NCBI GenBank assembly: GCA_032173965.1
Contig: JAVUNC010000006.1
Coordinates: 39,713,870 to 39,777,869 of the forward strand
Length of the DNA stretch: 64,000 nt
Direction: 5' to 3'
From: Sitta carolinensis
Taxonomy: Eukaryota > Chordata > Aves > Passeriformes > Sittidae
Part shown: one piece after another, positions 36,201-46,795 of the stretch
Numbering within the stretch: position 1 is the stretch's first letter
Layout of the letters: the number at the start of each line of letters is the position of its first letter
Translations under genes and position numbers: made by a program
The notes under the pieces: model-generated
Seen by the model: only the letters and a program-made list of their open reading frames with translations
Database searches by the model: none
Told to the model about the DNA's origin: nothing

Positions 36201-38968
36201 TGGAGAGCTGTTGGCAGCCCACTCTTGCTCCTGGCTGGTAAAGCATCAAATGAGGTCTGAAGTTGGGCCCAAATCTTAGGACGTTGCTTAAAGCAGGTGT
36301 GCAGGATTTAAGACTCACCTGCACCAGGTGAGGTAGAAAGCAATACAATAAAGGAGGTTTTAACTCCTGACGTCCTTGTCTGTGGAGGGCTTCAGCATGG
36401 GCCACTGATACCTCACAGCATCTTCTGCCTCAGTACGTTGTTTTGTCTGTCCATCCATCATGGTGCAGAATTTGAGCTTTCCAAACAATATAGGGCTTTT
36501 TCTCACTGTGCCCCAGGAGGCAGGATTATAGTGTGCTATACTCCTCTTCGCTCAGGAGCTGGGGAATGGCTCCTGCAAAAGGCAGGTCAAGCCCTTTCCC
36601 CATGCCTGTCCTATGGGAGAATGAAAAAGCTGCTCTCTTTCCCGTCTCTTGGTGGGGACCTGGAAAGGAGCAGCTGGGTGGCTCAGTTGGCTATTGCAGC
36701 CAGGTCCAGTGTCATGAAGATGCCAAGGCAGAAATAACTTGCTCAAAATAACATGGTTCCCCCTGCACCATTTCCCCTGCTGCCCCCATGTAACCCACTC
36801 TTTACAGTAGCTTCTTCTTAGTTTTCCAAAGTCCCAGCTGTGTGTACTTGTCTCAGGCAGGGGAAGCAGGTTGCCTGGATACAGTCCCTCTGCTGAGCAG
36901 TGCAGTCCCCTGGAAATCAGTCTGCAGTTCCTCCCCTCATCTTCCCTAGCATTGCTTCATAGTGTGGAAGATGGATTTGGGTCTCTGGAGGACTTCTGGA
37001 TGCAAAAGAAAGGCGGGGTGTGAAACAAAGCATCACAAATGTCAGCATTCCCTCTTCACCCCAAGGAAACAGTCAGATGAAAGGATTGCAGAGAAAGGCC
37101 GGGCAAGGAAACTGTTCCACCCATTGTTGGAAGCCAGGATGAAGCTGGTCCTAACCCAAAAAAAGAGGATCCCACCCCTGAACTGAGCCAAGAAGCTACT
37201 CAGAAATTGCATCACTAGCAACAGAGGCTAGGTCTGATTGATATAGTCCAGCAAGAGCAAACCCAACTGAGCATACCCAGATGTCAAGATAATAATTGCT
37301 CTGAAAATGAGGTTGCACAGAATGGGGCAGGGTTGGGAGGGAATAAAACAATTTTCCTTCGTTTTGGTGTGTGAAGGGATAAAACAATTCCCATTCCTCT
37401 TGGTGTGTCTTCACAGTTTTGCAATTGCAGAGCTTCCTTGGCAGCAGACAGCTTCCTTTGGCTGATGCTGCTAGAAAAATTGGCTAATGTGGAAAAGCTC
37501 TGTGATGTGCTTATAGGCATCTAAACTGTAAAGACCACAAAAAATGTTCACGTTGTTTTGAAAGCCTTTAACCAGGAAAAATATAAGAAAGATGAAAGAG
37601 CATTTATTATCAATATCAGAAAAAACCTCATTCAAGTAGGTCCTTTAACTTGCTTTATTCTCTAATTTTCTCAATGCAAAAAGCCATGCCTGCTTAATTT
37701 CTAGATGAGAAGTACAAATTCTTACAAAGGCTAATTTCTCAGCCACATTACAAAGTCTCCATAAAGCAAAATTCTGTAATTGAAAACTACTGTATTACTG
37801 CAATAATTCTTGTACTCAAACCACCTGTCATCAATGTTCTATTTCCACCTTCCCCATAATCCTCTGACATGGGCCAATTTTGGAGAAAAGGTAACAGTAT
37901 CATTGGACTTAACTGGTTGATTCCAGAAGGAAAGTTCATGCTCTATAGGTCCAGTAAAGCAGGTCGCTTTTGTAGCAGACACTAAAATGCAATGGGTGAA
38001 ATGTAAAATACAAATATATTTCAGGACCATAAGGAGAGAAAACCCCCTAAACTAAGACTCTTGTATGTGGCTTGCCCTGCCAGAAGCACTCAGCTTTTTT
38101 TGTCACTACAGGCAGGGCATCAGCAGAAGCGTCTCTGCTGACTACAGCACTGCAGGATCTTAGTGGGAGGGACGTATCTCTCAGTTACACTGGTTTTACT
38201 CAGGGCTCTAATGGACCAAAGAAACCTTTCACATTCCCCAAGAAAAGCAATGGCCACCCACTGCAGTTTGGCAAGCACTGGTAATTCCCAGTGAGAACGT
38301 CTATTCAGCTGGCAGTCATCTGCATTCAACAGTAGTTTCAGTTTCTTAGTGCACTGAGAGTACATCCCCTGATGCAGTGCTTTAGAGCGCATTGAGCATG
38401 ACGCAAATCATAGATGACAGTAGGGATTTCTGCTCTGAGGGGAACGATTGCAACCCTTTAGCCATATTAAGATAGAAAAATGCAGTCTTGGACACTGGCA
38501 TGTATGGTAATCTAAAATCATTCTGGCTTTGATACCTTCCCTGTGGGGTGAACTGTGCAAACCAGCTCCAGCATCCTTGGTTGCTTTTTTCAAGCCATCC
38601 CCAGCACCTCAGTCAACTCCTGATGTAGGGTTGGAGAATTACAGTCAGGCATCTGCAGGTTAAATCATTCAGCTGCATCATATGTGCAAGTAGAAGAAGA
38701 CTAACCACAAAGCTGGGATTCGTCCCTGTGTACAGAATGCCACAATGAGTGCCTTCTTGCTGGCCCTTTATTAATCTCATATGAATATCAAGTAATGAAA
38801 ATCTTAAAACAGAATTGCATAGCACCCAGCAAGTGCCCTGGAGCAACTAGTATTCTCCTAAGATAGGTGTGGAAGCTTCTTGGGGCAAATATCCTGAGGG
38901 CAGGGCAGAGAAAGGAGAAAGAGAAGATCATGTCTGGCAGCAGCAGCGATGATAAGGATCTGAAGATT

Positions 38969-38970
<2 letters not shown>
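33248..38970. other. Non-coding DNA, no gene recognised
   Basis: About 5.7 kb. It contains a hairpin with 9-base arms at 33328-33336 and 33342-33350. Overlapping open frames of 130 codons (minus) and 122 codons (plus) at 35.7-36.2 kb have no recognisable domains and shadow each other, so I do not call a gene. Confidence 0.55.

Positions 38971-39014
<44 letters not shown>
38971..39014 (+). repeat. (TG)22 microsatellite
   Basis: A perfect TG dinucleotide repeat of 44 bases. Alternating purine-pyrimidine DNA like this can adopt Z-form. Confidence 0.97.
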
Positions 39015-39015
<1 letters not shown>

Positions 39016-39934
39016 TTTCTTTCTTTACTCTTAGAAATTGGAATTAATCAATGCATAACAGGATAATACTGATGAGACTGTAACAATGATGGCTGCTCTG
39101 CTCCATTTTCTTCGCATCAGACACACTAAAATCAAGAGACCAAATATACATGTCACTGGGAACTGGGTCTAACTGAGGAGGGAAGAAGGAAAAAGGGAGA
39201 GAGAAGTCTAATCACTGGGATTTTTTTACGATTTTTTTTTCCTCATTCCCATTTCAAAGGCAGAGAAAAAGAGAAAGATACACACAGAGAAAGAGAGCGT
39301 GAATCATTTAGCATGAATTTTGCTTGAGTGAGGACTGACATAAGTGTGTGAAATAGGAAGGCAACGTATGAATAATGCAGAACAAGACTCCGTGCAGACG
39401 GAAGACTGTTATTGTGTCCGTTTACAGCTACTGAAAGCACTATCAATAGATAAGAAAAGAGTGCGAAAAGAATGCAAAAAGCCTGCATGGTCATCTCATG
39501 ATGAAAAGGTGTTAAAATACATTGTGGATCACAAAGTATCACTGCACTGAATTTGCTCATCTGCTCATACCAAGGCAAAGAGGAGTTGGTGGTGGAGTTT
39601 TCGGTTAGAACTGCAATGACTTCACTGCAGGTTAGGCTTGCTCTAAGTTGTGCCCAACCTGCATTGGCTGCTATGGTAGACAAAGGCAGAAATACGGGGG
39701 ATAACATATACAGAGTGCCTCTGTCATGCAGTCTTTACCACACACTCCTGGGAGAAGTGTTTGCAGAACTACAGAAAGCAGGTATTTTTATGAAGGTGAC
39801 CCCTGAAAGAATTCATGTGTCCTTCTGCTTATTTACAGTTGGTGCATGCAAGACGCTGAACTCCTTTCTTATCCCTTTTATGGGAGAAAGTATGGCTAGG
39901 AACTAGCACACACTCCCAGGACGCTTGGGACAGC
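39015..39934. other. Non-coding DNA
   Basis: No gene is called. The minus-strand open frame at 39243-39707 (154 codons) contains hydrophobic runs that mimic membrane segments, but it has no family resemblance and overlaps plus-strand frames of 68 and 117 codons. Confidence 0.55.
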
Positions 39935-40025
39935 TGGTTTCCATTTGTGGTCCTACCACTGGCTGGTTTTGGATAAATATCGTTATTTTTGTGCCACTGG
40001 TGAAGCACTTTGAATCCTAACAAAA
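39935..40025 (+). repeat. MIR SINE, diverged
   Basis: CCTACCACTGGCTGGTTTTG followed by GATAAATATCGTTATTTTTG and GTGCC fits the MIR sense order (CTGCCACTTACTAGCTGTGTG, GGCAAGTCACTTAACCTCTC, TGTGCC). The end GAAGCACTTTGAATCC recalls the family's later AAGTGCTTTGAGATCC variant. Confidence 0.5.
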
Positions 40026-42269
40026 AGCAGCATGTACGAGCTGGATATTAATTCAGATTCTTCTAACAAGCCCACCATCATACCGTGTGGTCTCTTATAT
40101 TCTGTAATTAAGGCACACTTCTGCTTTAAGGAGGATATTCTTATTCCTTCCCTTGCTTTATTCTAGTTCTGGATGGAATTTGCAGTAATTTCTGAGGTAG
40201 CCTGTTGGATCCCCTCCACATGGCTGATCCTTTCCCAAATCACATTCCAGCTGTTCATCTGAGTAGTCATGGGAGACTCTGCCTGTATTGTGTGCCTTAA
40301 CAATTCAGTAGCGTTAGAACTCACACATCCATCCATTAGCTGCTGAAGATTTCTCAGAAAGCTTTAAGAAAAAAGGGTGGCATACTGAATAACTCTCTCT
40401 CAAATTTATCATTGTATTAGACTAGGAAGAGATATAACATTATGTGCATTTATAGAGGTGACTGGAGGATGTTCATATTTTTTGGCAATATTGAGAAGGC
40501 TTACCTGGAGGTCTAAGGAAGGCTGTCTTAAAGAAAGACCCCAGAAAGAAACAGAAGGAAGGCAGGGGGCAAAGTCAGGACACTAGGGCATAAAGCAAGG
40601 GAGATTCAGAAACACTGGTGTTATATTTTGGATTGAAAAGAAACAAAAAAAAGGGAAGTGGTAGTGTCTTTGAGGACAAGAGAATGAGGTAGCATGAGAG
40701 CCTTGGAAGAGAAGGACACACTGTGGATTTATCCTGTTTGTAAAAGAAATACTATGTGCAAATAGGCATTCTCACATTCTGTCTATCTACCTAGTTAACC
40801 CAGCATCATATAAAAAGGCAGACTGTGAAAAGTCCTTTTGCACAGAGACTCACACAGTTATAACTACAGCAGTACAAGCAGCCAGGTTGGAGAAGCAGTG
40901 ATGCTGATGCAATGCAGTGATGAAAATAAGCATTCCTGCTACTTCAGGGATAGAAAAGGCACATCCCATCTGCCTCCTAGAAATCTGCTGCACCCTTTCA
41001 CCCGCCAAAAGAAGCAGCTAGCTTGAGTCAAAACCAGTCTGGTTTTGGTTTCTCACCTCATACTTGCCCATTTCCTCTTTCTGCCTGGGAAAAAGAATAG
41101 GTCAGCAGGGATTGCCATGTTTTCAATGTATTTGAAAACACTGTATTTTTATGGTAATATTACAGTGCTGTCTATTTGCTTTTCATCTTTTCACCTTGAA
41201 ATGGGAGCTGCAGGTGCTTGTATGCTGTGCAGCTATTGCACATAATGAAAAGTGACAGGGCAGTTCAATCTCTGGGGTCCTTTCAGTCCACAGGCTTCCT
41301 GCTGAGAAACCCAACAAGGTGGGCACTTGGGTTGATATTTTTTCCTAAGTTGTTCTGACATATCTCCTCTGGGAATTGTACTGGTGCCCCCTAACTCATA
41401 CCATGCAAACTCCCTGGCTGCATCAACTAGTATTTATTTCTGGTCACTCACTGGTAATCCGAGCTCCTATCAAAACAGTAGCCTAAATTTGAAAGGCTCC
41501 CTGCTGTGGTGTCCACAAGAGTCCTGTGGTGTTAGATGCTTAATAGGTGATTAAAGGACAAGTCACACTTTTTCGGCTGTGCTTTGAGCTGTTTTGAGGG
41601 AGGATGATATGAAGGGTGGTGATTAGTGTCTTTTGGAGACAAAGACAAGAAACCTGAAGCAACCAGAAGTAGCAGCTCTAATATGCAGTGAGATCAGCTT
41701 TTTCTGCAGACTGTGTGATGCAGCAGAGAAAAATCCTTCCAGTAACGGGTCTGATGTAAAACTAGGTTGGGTTCTTGTGCATCTTCCCTTTTCTTCATAG
41801 CAATACACCCACTTAATCTTGCTTCACTGTGTTCTGAAGAGCTGTAAAGAAGCACTTCCTTCTCAGACATTCAGATAGGCTGCCACAATGTTGCCATCCT
41901 GGAATACACCATACCCTTTCTCTGCTTCTACAATTAATGTACAGTTCATATTAGCTCCCTATTAAATATAATAAGGAACAGTGAACTCTGCTTTTGTAAA
42001 TTAGGGAGCCCACCAAATCTACCTCTGCATAAATGAACTGCCTTTAGACTGTCTTCTGTAGAGGAAGATAAATTACACTAAATCCAGGGTCTTACACACA
42101 CACTAATACAAACTGAATCTTTGCTTTTCATAAATGGGAAAACATAAACAGATTTCTAAGTCAGAAGCTCTACCATGCAGGAGCCACACTCTCACTGTAT
42201 TGAACGTGCCCTTGTCTTCCCAGTCCTATTGTTGAGCTGAAATGCATGTATCCCTGTGTTAGCGAGGGA
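40026..42269. other. Non-coding DNA, no feature recognised
   Basis: About 2.2 kb without a gene or nameable repeat. All open frames are below 70 codons. Confidence 0.6.
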
Positions 42270-42800
42270 ACCATATGGTGTCCAAGCCTTATGAAGGCCT
42301 ATATGAAGGCCATCCTGAATCACCGGCCCATACATGGAGAGACATATTCTGTCAATTTGCTCTAAAAGCAGATGAACCTTATTTAGTCCAACATACCATC
42401 CCTTTAATGAAGGTTGAGATATTGATCTCCCTGGTAAATCAAGGTGAGATCTATAGATCCCTCACAATAAGTGATGGTGGATTTATTGATTCTTTTCTTC
42501 CCACCCCCTGGAAGTGAAAGCAAGACATATTAGTTCCTCCCCATTAAATGAAAGTGAGCTGTATTAAGGCCACCCCCATAAATACAGGGTGGGCTATGCT
42601 GACTTAGACCTTAACCACATAAATGGAGGTGAAATGTATTGATTCCATCTTCTGTAATTGAAGGAGTGTTGTATTATGGTGCTCCTTCCAACATAAATGA
42701 TGGAAAAACATATTGATTCCTTCACTCTTGAGTGAAAGGTGAGTTCTGCTGAAAATCCCCCAAATGAGGAAGGAAAGCCAAGCAGAATTTAGCACCTTAT
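42270..42800. repeat. Decayed tandem array of about 36-bp units (minisatellite)
   Basis: A recurring pattern of CCC(N)ATAAATGAAGGTGA, then a TATTGATTCC-like end, repeats about 13 times. Unit anchors are seen near 42333, 42371, 42404, 42435, 42467, 42508, 42544, 42578, 42619, 42655, 42692, 42728 and 42760, at spacings of 31 to 41 bases. The clearest units are at 42404-42430, 42435-42460, 42544-42571, 42619-42646 and 42693-42720. The units differ strongly from each other, so the array is old. I do not know a named family for it. A weak plus-strand open frame (42275-42517) crosses the left half and is a by-product. Confidence 0.75.
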
Positions 42801-42929
42801 TCAGAAATATATTTTGATCCGTTATTTACATTACTCTATTCAGATGGCAAAGGTGTTACTGCTTAAAAGCTCTGGACACAAATGAAGTGAAAAGGAACCA
42901 TGCCTTCACTGAAGGGATGTAATGCCTAA

Positions 42930-43080
42930 GTAGAGGGCCTCCTGAGTTCCAGTCCCTGTGCTCATGTAGGTCACCTGACTTAGGCAAGTTTCTTGGCTCT
43001 TATGTGTCTTGTTTATCCAGAAAGGATAATGGTCTTCCTCTGACATTAGACAGTGGAATAAATTTGTTCATAGCTGTCTA
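42930..43080 (+). repeat. MIR SINE, sense copy
   Basis: Landmarks in order: CCTGAGTTCCAGTCCCTGTG (like CTGGGTTCGAATCCCGGCTC), GTCACCTGACTTAGGCAAGT (like GTGACCTTGGGCAAGT), TTATCCAGAAAGGATAATGG (like CATCTGTAAAATGGGGATAATAA) and ACATTAG. This keeps part of the tRNA-related head as well as the core. Confidence 0.75.
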
Positions 43081-44588
43081 CAATGTTCTGTTGGTTAATG
43101 GGACCAAGTAAATTCTGGAGACAACAGTAGAAGTTGATGAAACATTATAGGGCAAAATTGTTTTAAAATAAGGTGTGCTGCGTAAGCCCCATGCCCTAAG
43201 AGAAGCTAGGTCTGAACACTGCAGATAAATAATTAGCAGCAGCTGCCTGGACCCTGTGGTAATTTTTGTTCTTTAATTATTCCTGATTTTTCCTACTCCT
43301 TTCTACCAACAGCACTGTTTTTAAATTGCTTTGGCTGATGGGAAGGATACCAAAGTTACCTCACCTCAAAGCTATGCACTAATTCAGGAATTCAGTCTTT
43401 TGGACTGTGACTATTACAAGTGAGGCAGTCAGGACAGTGGCCATCTGGAAAGCAAAGCATTCAGATTCAACTGCACTCCTCCAAGGGGAATCATGTTCAG
43501 CCCAGCAGCATGACAAAGCCCAAGACAGCACAGGGACAGCTGCTGATGGTGTAAAATAAAGGTGCCAACTTCTTGCTTCCCCAAGGAAATACACTCATTT
43601 TCCCCACAGTACTCCATTGCACAGCTGTTGTCTTTTGCTAACCTGTTACGAACATCAAAATCCTTAGGGAAGCTACAGAAGACAAGTGAAGAGGACAGAA
43701 CCAGCAGAGCCTTGCAGAGAGACCTGCCTACGCCTTTCTTCACAATTTGTCCTAACAGAAGCAATAAGACAGAAAAAAAGGGAAAACAAAGAAGACAAAC
43801 AACAAAGTGAATGCAGGCACATGTAGATGACACTAGGAAGTTAAAGAAAAGCCCTTACACAAGCTACACAATAAATCCTATCACTGTCATCTTTTTGCCT
43901 GATGTCACAGAGGAGAAATGCACCTCTAGTACTATGTCTTGTGATGAGCAGGCAGAGTTATGGTGCCTTGTGGTGTCACCATGCATCTGCAGGGCACCTC
44001 CCACCCGATGTCTGGGGGACTACACATGCAGAGAGGGGGACAGGAGTTGAGTATGTGTTATTGTTCTGCAATTCTGTAACAGTACCTACCTAAGAGGGTC
44101 CCAGGCATCCCAGCAGTCATATCCAAGATACAGTCATGAGTAATGCAAGCTTTGATCTGTTCTTCAGGATGCAATACTGAGGTATATTTTACCATGAGTT
44201 TCTTAACACATAATTATTTATCTTGAGACCTTACAGAAAGTAAAATGTGGTAGATTTTACACAATTTAGCCACTCCTGGAATCTCTTGTGTTCTTCCCAT
44301 GTGGGTATTTCCAAGCATACTGCGTTGCCCAGAACAGACTTTGAAAATGCCAGTCAAGTGCCAGCCTCCCCCTAAGCCCTTCAATGGAAAAGCCCAATTT
44401 CTTTGCAATGCTCTCATATCGCCAGCTGTCTAAAACCCTCTGTGAGAGGATTTAAATTGGATTTTGTGCTGATTTTATACAGTTGTCTTATGTCTTCCCC
44501 ATGTGTGGTGAAAGAGATTTGTTCCATACAGCATTGGGGATGCAAATATCATTTCTGTTTCAATGTGTCGTTTGAAAGGAGGACCAGA
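43081..44588. other. Non-coding DNA, no feature recognised
   Basis: About 1.5 kb. A 134-codon minus-strand open frame (43429-43833) and an 82-codon plus-strand one overlap. The minus-strand frame has a hydrophobic start but no recognisable family, and I do not call it. Confidence 0.55.
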
Positions 44589-44606
44589 CGGTTGCCATGG
44601 CAACCG
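44589..44606. promoter_or_regulatory. Perfect RFX X-box palindrome
   Basis: CGGTTGCCATGGCAACCG is a perfect 18-base palindrome and contains GTTGCCATGGCAAC, an ideal match to the RFX-family X-box consensus GTNRCC(0-3N)RGYAAC. RFX factors regulate ciliary and other genes. Binding here is inferred from the motif; its symmetry and match are directly visible. Confidence 0.65.
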
Positions 44607-44625
44607 CACATCTGAGCCAGCTGTA

Positions 44626-44639
44626 GTTGCTATGGAAAC
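44626..44639. promoter_or_regulatory. Second X-box-like site, 35 bases downstream
   Basis: GTTGCTATGGAAAC matches the X-box pattern with one mismatch in the right half. It sits 35 bases, start to start, from the perfect X-box, which suggests paired binding. Confidence 0.5.
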
Positions 44640-44804
44640 AGAAACGATGTGAGCCAGAAAAAATAGACCCAGAGGACAAAGCATTTTAAAAGGCACACAA
44701 AAATTCCCTTAAACTAAAATAAAATCTTGCTGTGAGATTCTAGGATCTCAGAAATAAGGGGCAAACTAGACGAGAATGCCAACATCCTCTCATGATTTTG
44801 ATGC

Positions 44805-44806
<2 letters not shown>

Positions 44807-44844
<38 letters not shown>
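44807..44844 (+). repeat. (T)38 homopolymer
   Basis: An uninterrupted run of 38 thymines. A second run follows about 100 bases further on. The 103 bases between them contain the 14-base palindrome CCAGCAATTGCTGG at 44859-44872. Confidence 0.95.
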
Positions 44845-44849
<5 letters not shown>

Positions 44850-44947
44850 GCAAATGATCCAGCAATTGCTGGAAAGGAGGTGAAAGTAAATTCCGCTATA
44901 CTTTTGGCCCGGTCCACTAATCCTTTGGGAATGTGAATGCTCTGCTC

Positions 44948-44967
44948 TTTTTTTTTTTTTTTTTTTT
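44948..44967 (+). repeat. (T)20 homopolymer
   Basis: An uninterrupted run of 20 thymines, the second of the pair. Lys-rich minus-strand frames through these runs are artefacts. Confidence 0.95.
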
Positions 44968-46612
44968 CTTGGTAGTTCTGTGCCACGGAGGCACAAATCA
45001 GTACTCCTGTCAGGCATCCCTCCTGTTCACAGGAGGCTCTCCTTCTATAAACCTAACTATGTTTCATCCAAGTGCTTTCAAATAATGATATTGTATCTTT
45101 GGAGAATCTCTAGTCCCTGAAAGAGGCATAGTCTTAATCATTAAAAAAGGGACACAACACACTGTTTGAAATGTCCAAGGTCTAAGGCTGGGATCCTCAT
45201 GCAATGGCCAGATGCCTGGCAGCACTGCAATGAGTGCTCTGGCCTTCAGGGGTGGACCAGTGTGTTTGATAAGTACTAAAGAGAATAATCCACAACATCC
45301 TACATCTCATCAGAGTGTTTTGTTATTTTTTATCTGGAACTCTTTTTTAGCTTTAATGTTACAGCTAATCAGAGGGAATGATTAAAATGAGAAACGAATG
45401 GTGCTGTAGAAGAGACTAAGGCAAACATCTTCAACATCCACACAGAGCTGTGTGGGTTTGAGGTCTTCTGAGAATGTAATAAGGTCAGACACAAGGGCTG
45501 ACACTGGGACTGGGCAAAGAGAAGAGAGCAGATGGAGAGAGAAGATGACAAGAATAGATCCAAGTAATAGGGAAAGGTGAGGGAGGAGAGCCTCAAATTG
45601 GGAAATGATAGAGATGAGGGAGAAGGCTGGAGCCACATGTGCTAAAATAAAACAGTGAGAGGTGAGTAGGACAGCAGGTGAAATTTGAGATAAAGAACAG
45701 GGATGGAAGCAGGCAGAGATGAGGACAGAGAGTGGAGCAGGATGGGAGACCACAGGATAGGAGGGTGAGCAAGCTGAGGGCAATGCAGTTGGCACAGCAG
45801 TATGGGACAGGACAGGGACAGAGATGAAGCCTGGCTCAGTATGCATAGGAGTAAGGAAAAACAAAGAGAAACAGAAGATGTGGAATCCAGATAGGGCACA
45901 AAATGGTTTGCAGGGTAACAGACTTTCAGTTGGTTTTCTTAATATTGCTGTAGTTCAGAATATTTCCCTGGCTTTTCTAGAATCACTGCATATGTAAGTA
46001 AATGCTTTTGTTAGCTGGTTCACTCGTTACACTGTGGTGAAGGCAGCTTACTCCAATGTAGTGTTGTACTTAAATATTTAAAGTATTTCTTTCCTTGTTC
46101 TATACAGCTAATGTTATAAAATCGTTCAAGATGCAAACTTTGATTATTTTCCTACCAAAAGCAGATTTAGAAAAGCAGTTTATTATCTCAGGTGCCTTTG
46201 AATTATCACTGCGTTTTCTGCCTTTTCATTTTGTGATCTCAGTTCCCACCCCTTCATTTCAGTCACATTACTCTCTTTCTGTCTATAAAAAAGAGGGAGA
46301 TGGATGCCACAATCTGAACACACCTGTAATTTCTGTTGAAGCCAAGGGAATCTGCATGCATGTAACTAACATGAATGTAGGACTTGGCTATGGATTTCTG
46401 TTTAAAGGAATAATAAACTGCTCACATTTACTGAGAAGGAGAAAGAAAAAAATCTTTATTCAAAATGTAGATATCTTCCTGCTGAGGAGCAAACCCAAAA
46501 GTCAGCCTTCAGGATATAAATATTTATGCCTTTTGCATAAACAGCAGATGTAACATTTCCAATTAACTGTCGATCTTTCCATTTCTCTGGCTGCTGCTGC
46601 TTTCTCTTACAG
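44968..46612. other. Non-coding DNA with a purine-rich tract at 45.4-45.86 kb
   Basis: The plus strand is purine-rich (GAGAG/GGGA/CAG words) from about 45400 to 45860, which keeps a 160-codon minus-strand frame open (Ser/Leu/Pro-rich). The stop-free frame is explained by pyrimidine-rich composition. The 152-codon plus frame at 46095-46553 also lacks any domain. Confidence 0.55.
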
Positions 46613-46795
46613 TATCAGAATGAGCAGTTTGCTTGATTTGCCTGAGCTCGGAACTGTCACAAATTTCCAGTCAGTAAGATGAATTTGTTCCTGAAAATGT
46701 TTGTTTATCAGAGCTATTTCCCTGTATTTTTTATCCCTGGTGTTCAGTGTAAGATGAATTCTATCCTGCTGAAAGATGTGAGATTCACAGCCCAG
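46613..46795 (+). other. Candidate exon (splice signals only)
   Basis: A pyrimidine-rich tract with TTTCTCTTACAG ends at 46612 and is a near-ideal 3' splice site. CCCAG|GTAAGA at 46795/46796 is a near-ideal 5' splice site; an alternative donor TCA|GTAAGA follows position 46673. The 183-base version has stops in all frames, so it could only be a non-coding or untranslated exon. The 61-base version is open in one frame (MSSLLDLPELGTVTNFQS follows an in-frame Ile-Arg). No protein family is recognised. Isolated good splice pairs also occur by chance in introns. Confidence 0.3.

Noticed and set aside
35722..36241. Overlapping 130- and 122-codon frames on opposite strands
   Set aside because: They shadow each other, and neither shows conserved motifs or a splice context.
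39243..39707. 154-codon minus-strand frame resembling a membrane protein
   Set aside because: Hydrophobic segments arise easily from T-rich DNA; overlapping plus-strand frames and no family match.
45382..45864. 160-codon minus-strand open frame with hydrophobic runs
   Set aside because: The strand is pyrimidine-rich, which removes stops; Ser/Leu/Pro composition follows from that and no family is recognisable.
46095..46553. 152-codon plus-strand open frame
   Set aside because: No domain, no upstream promoter or splice signal assigned, and length is within chance for this window size.
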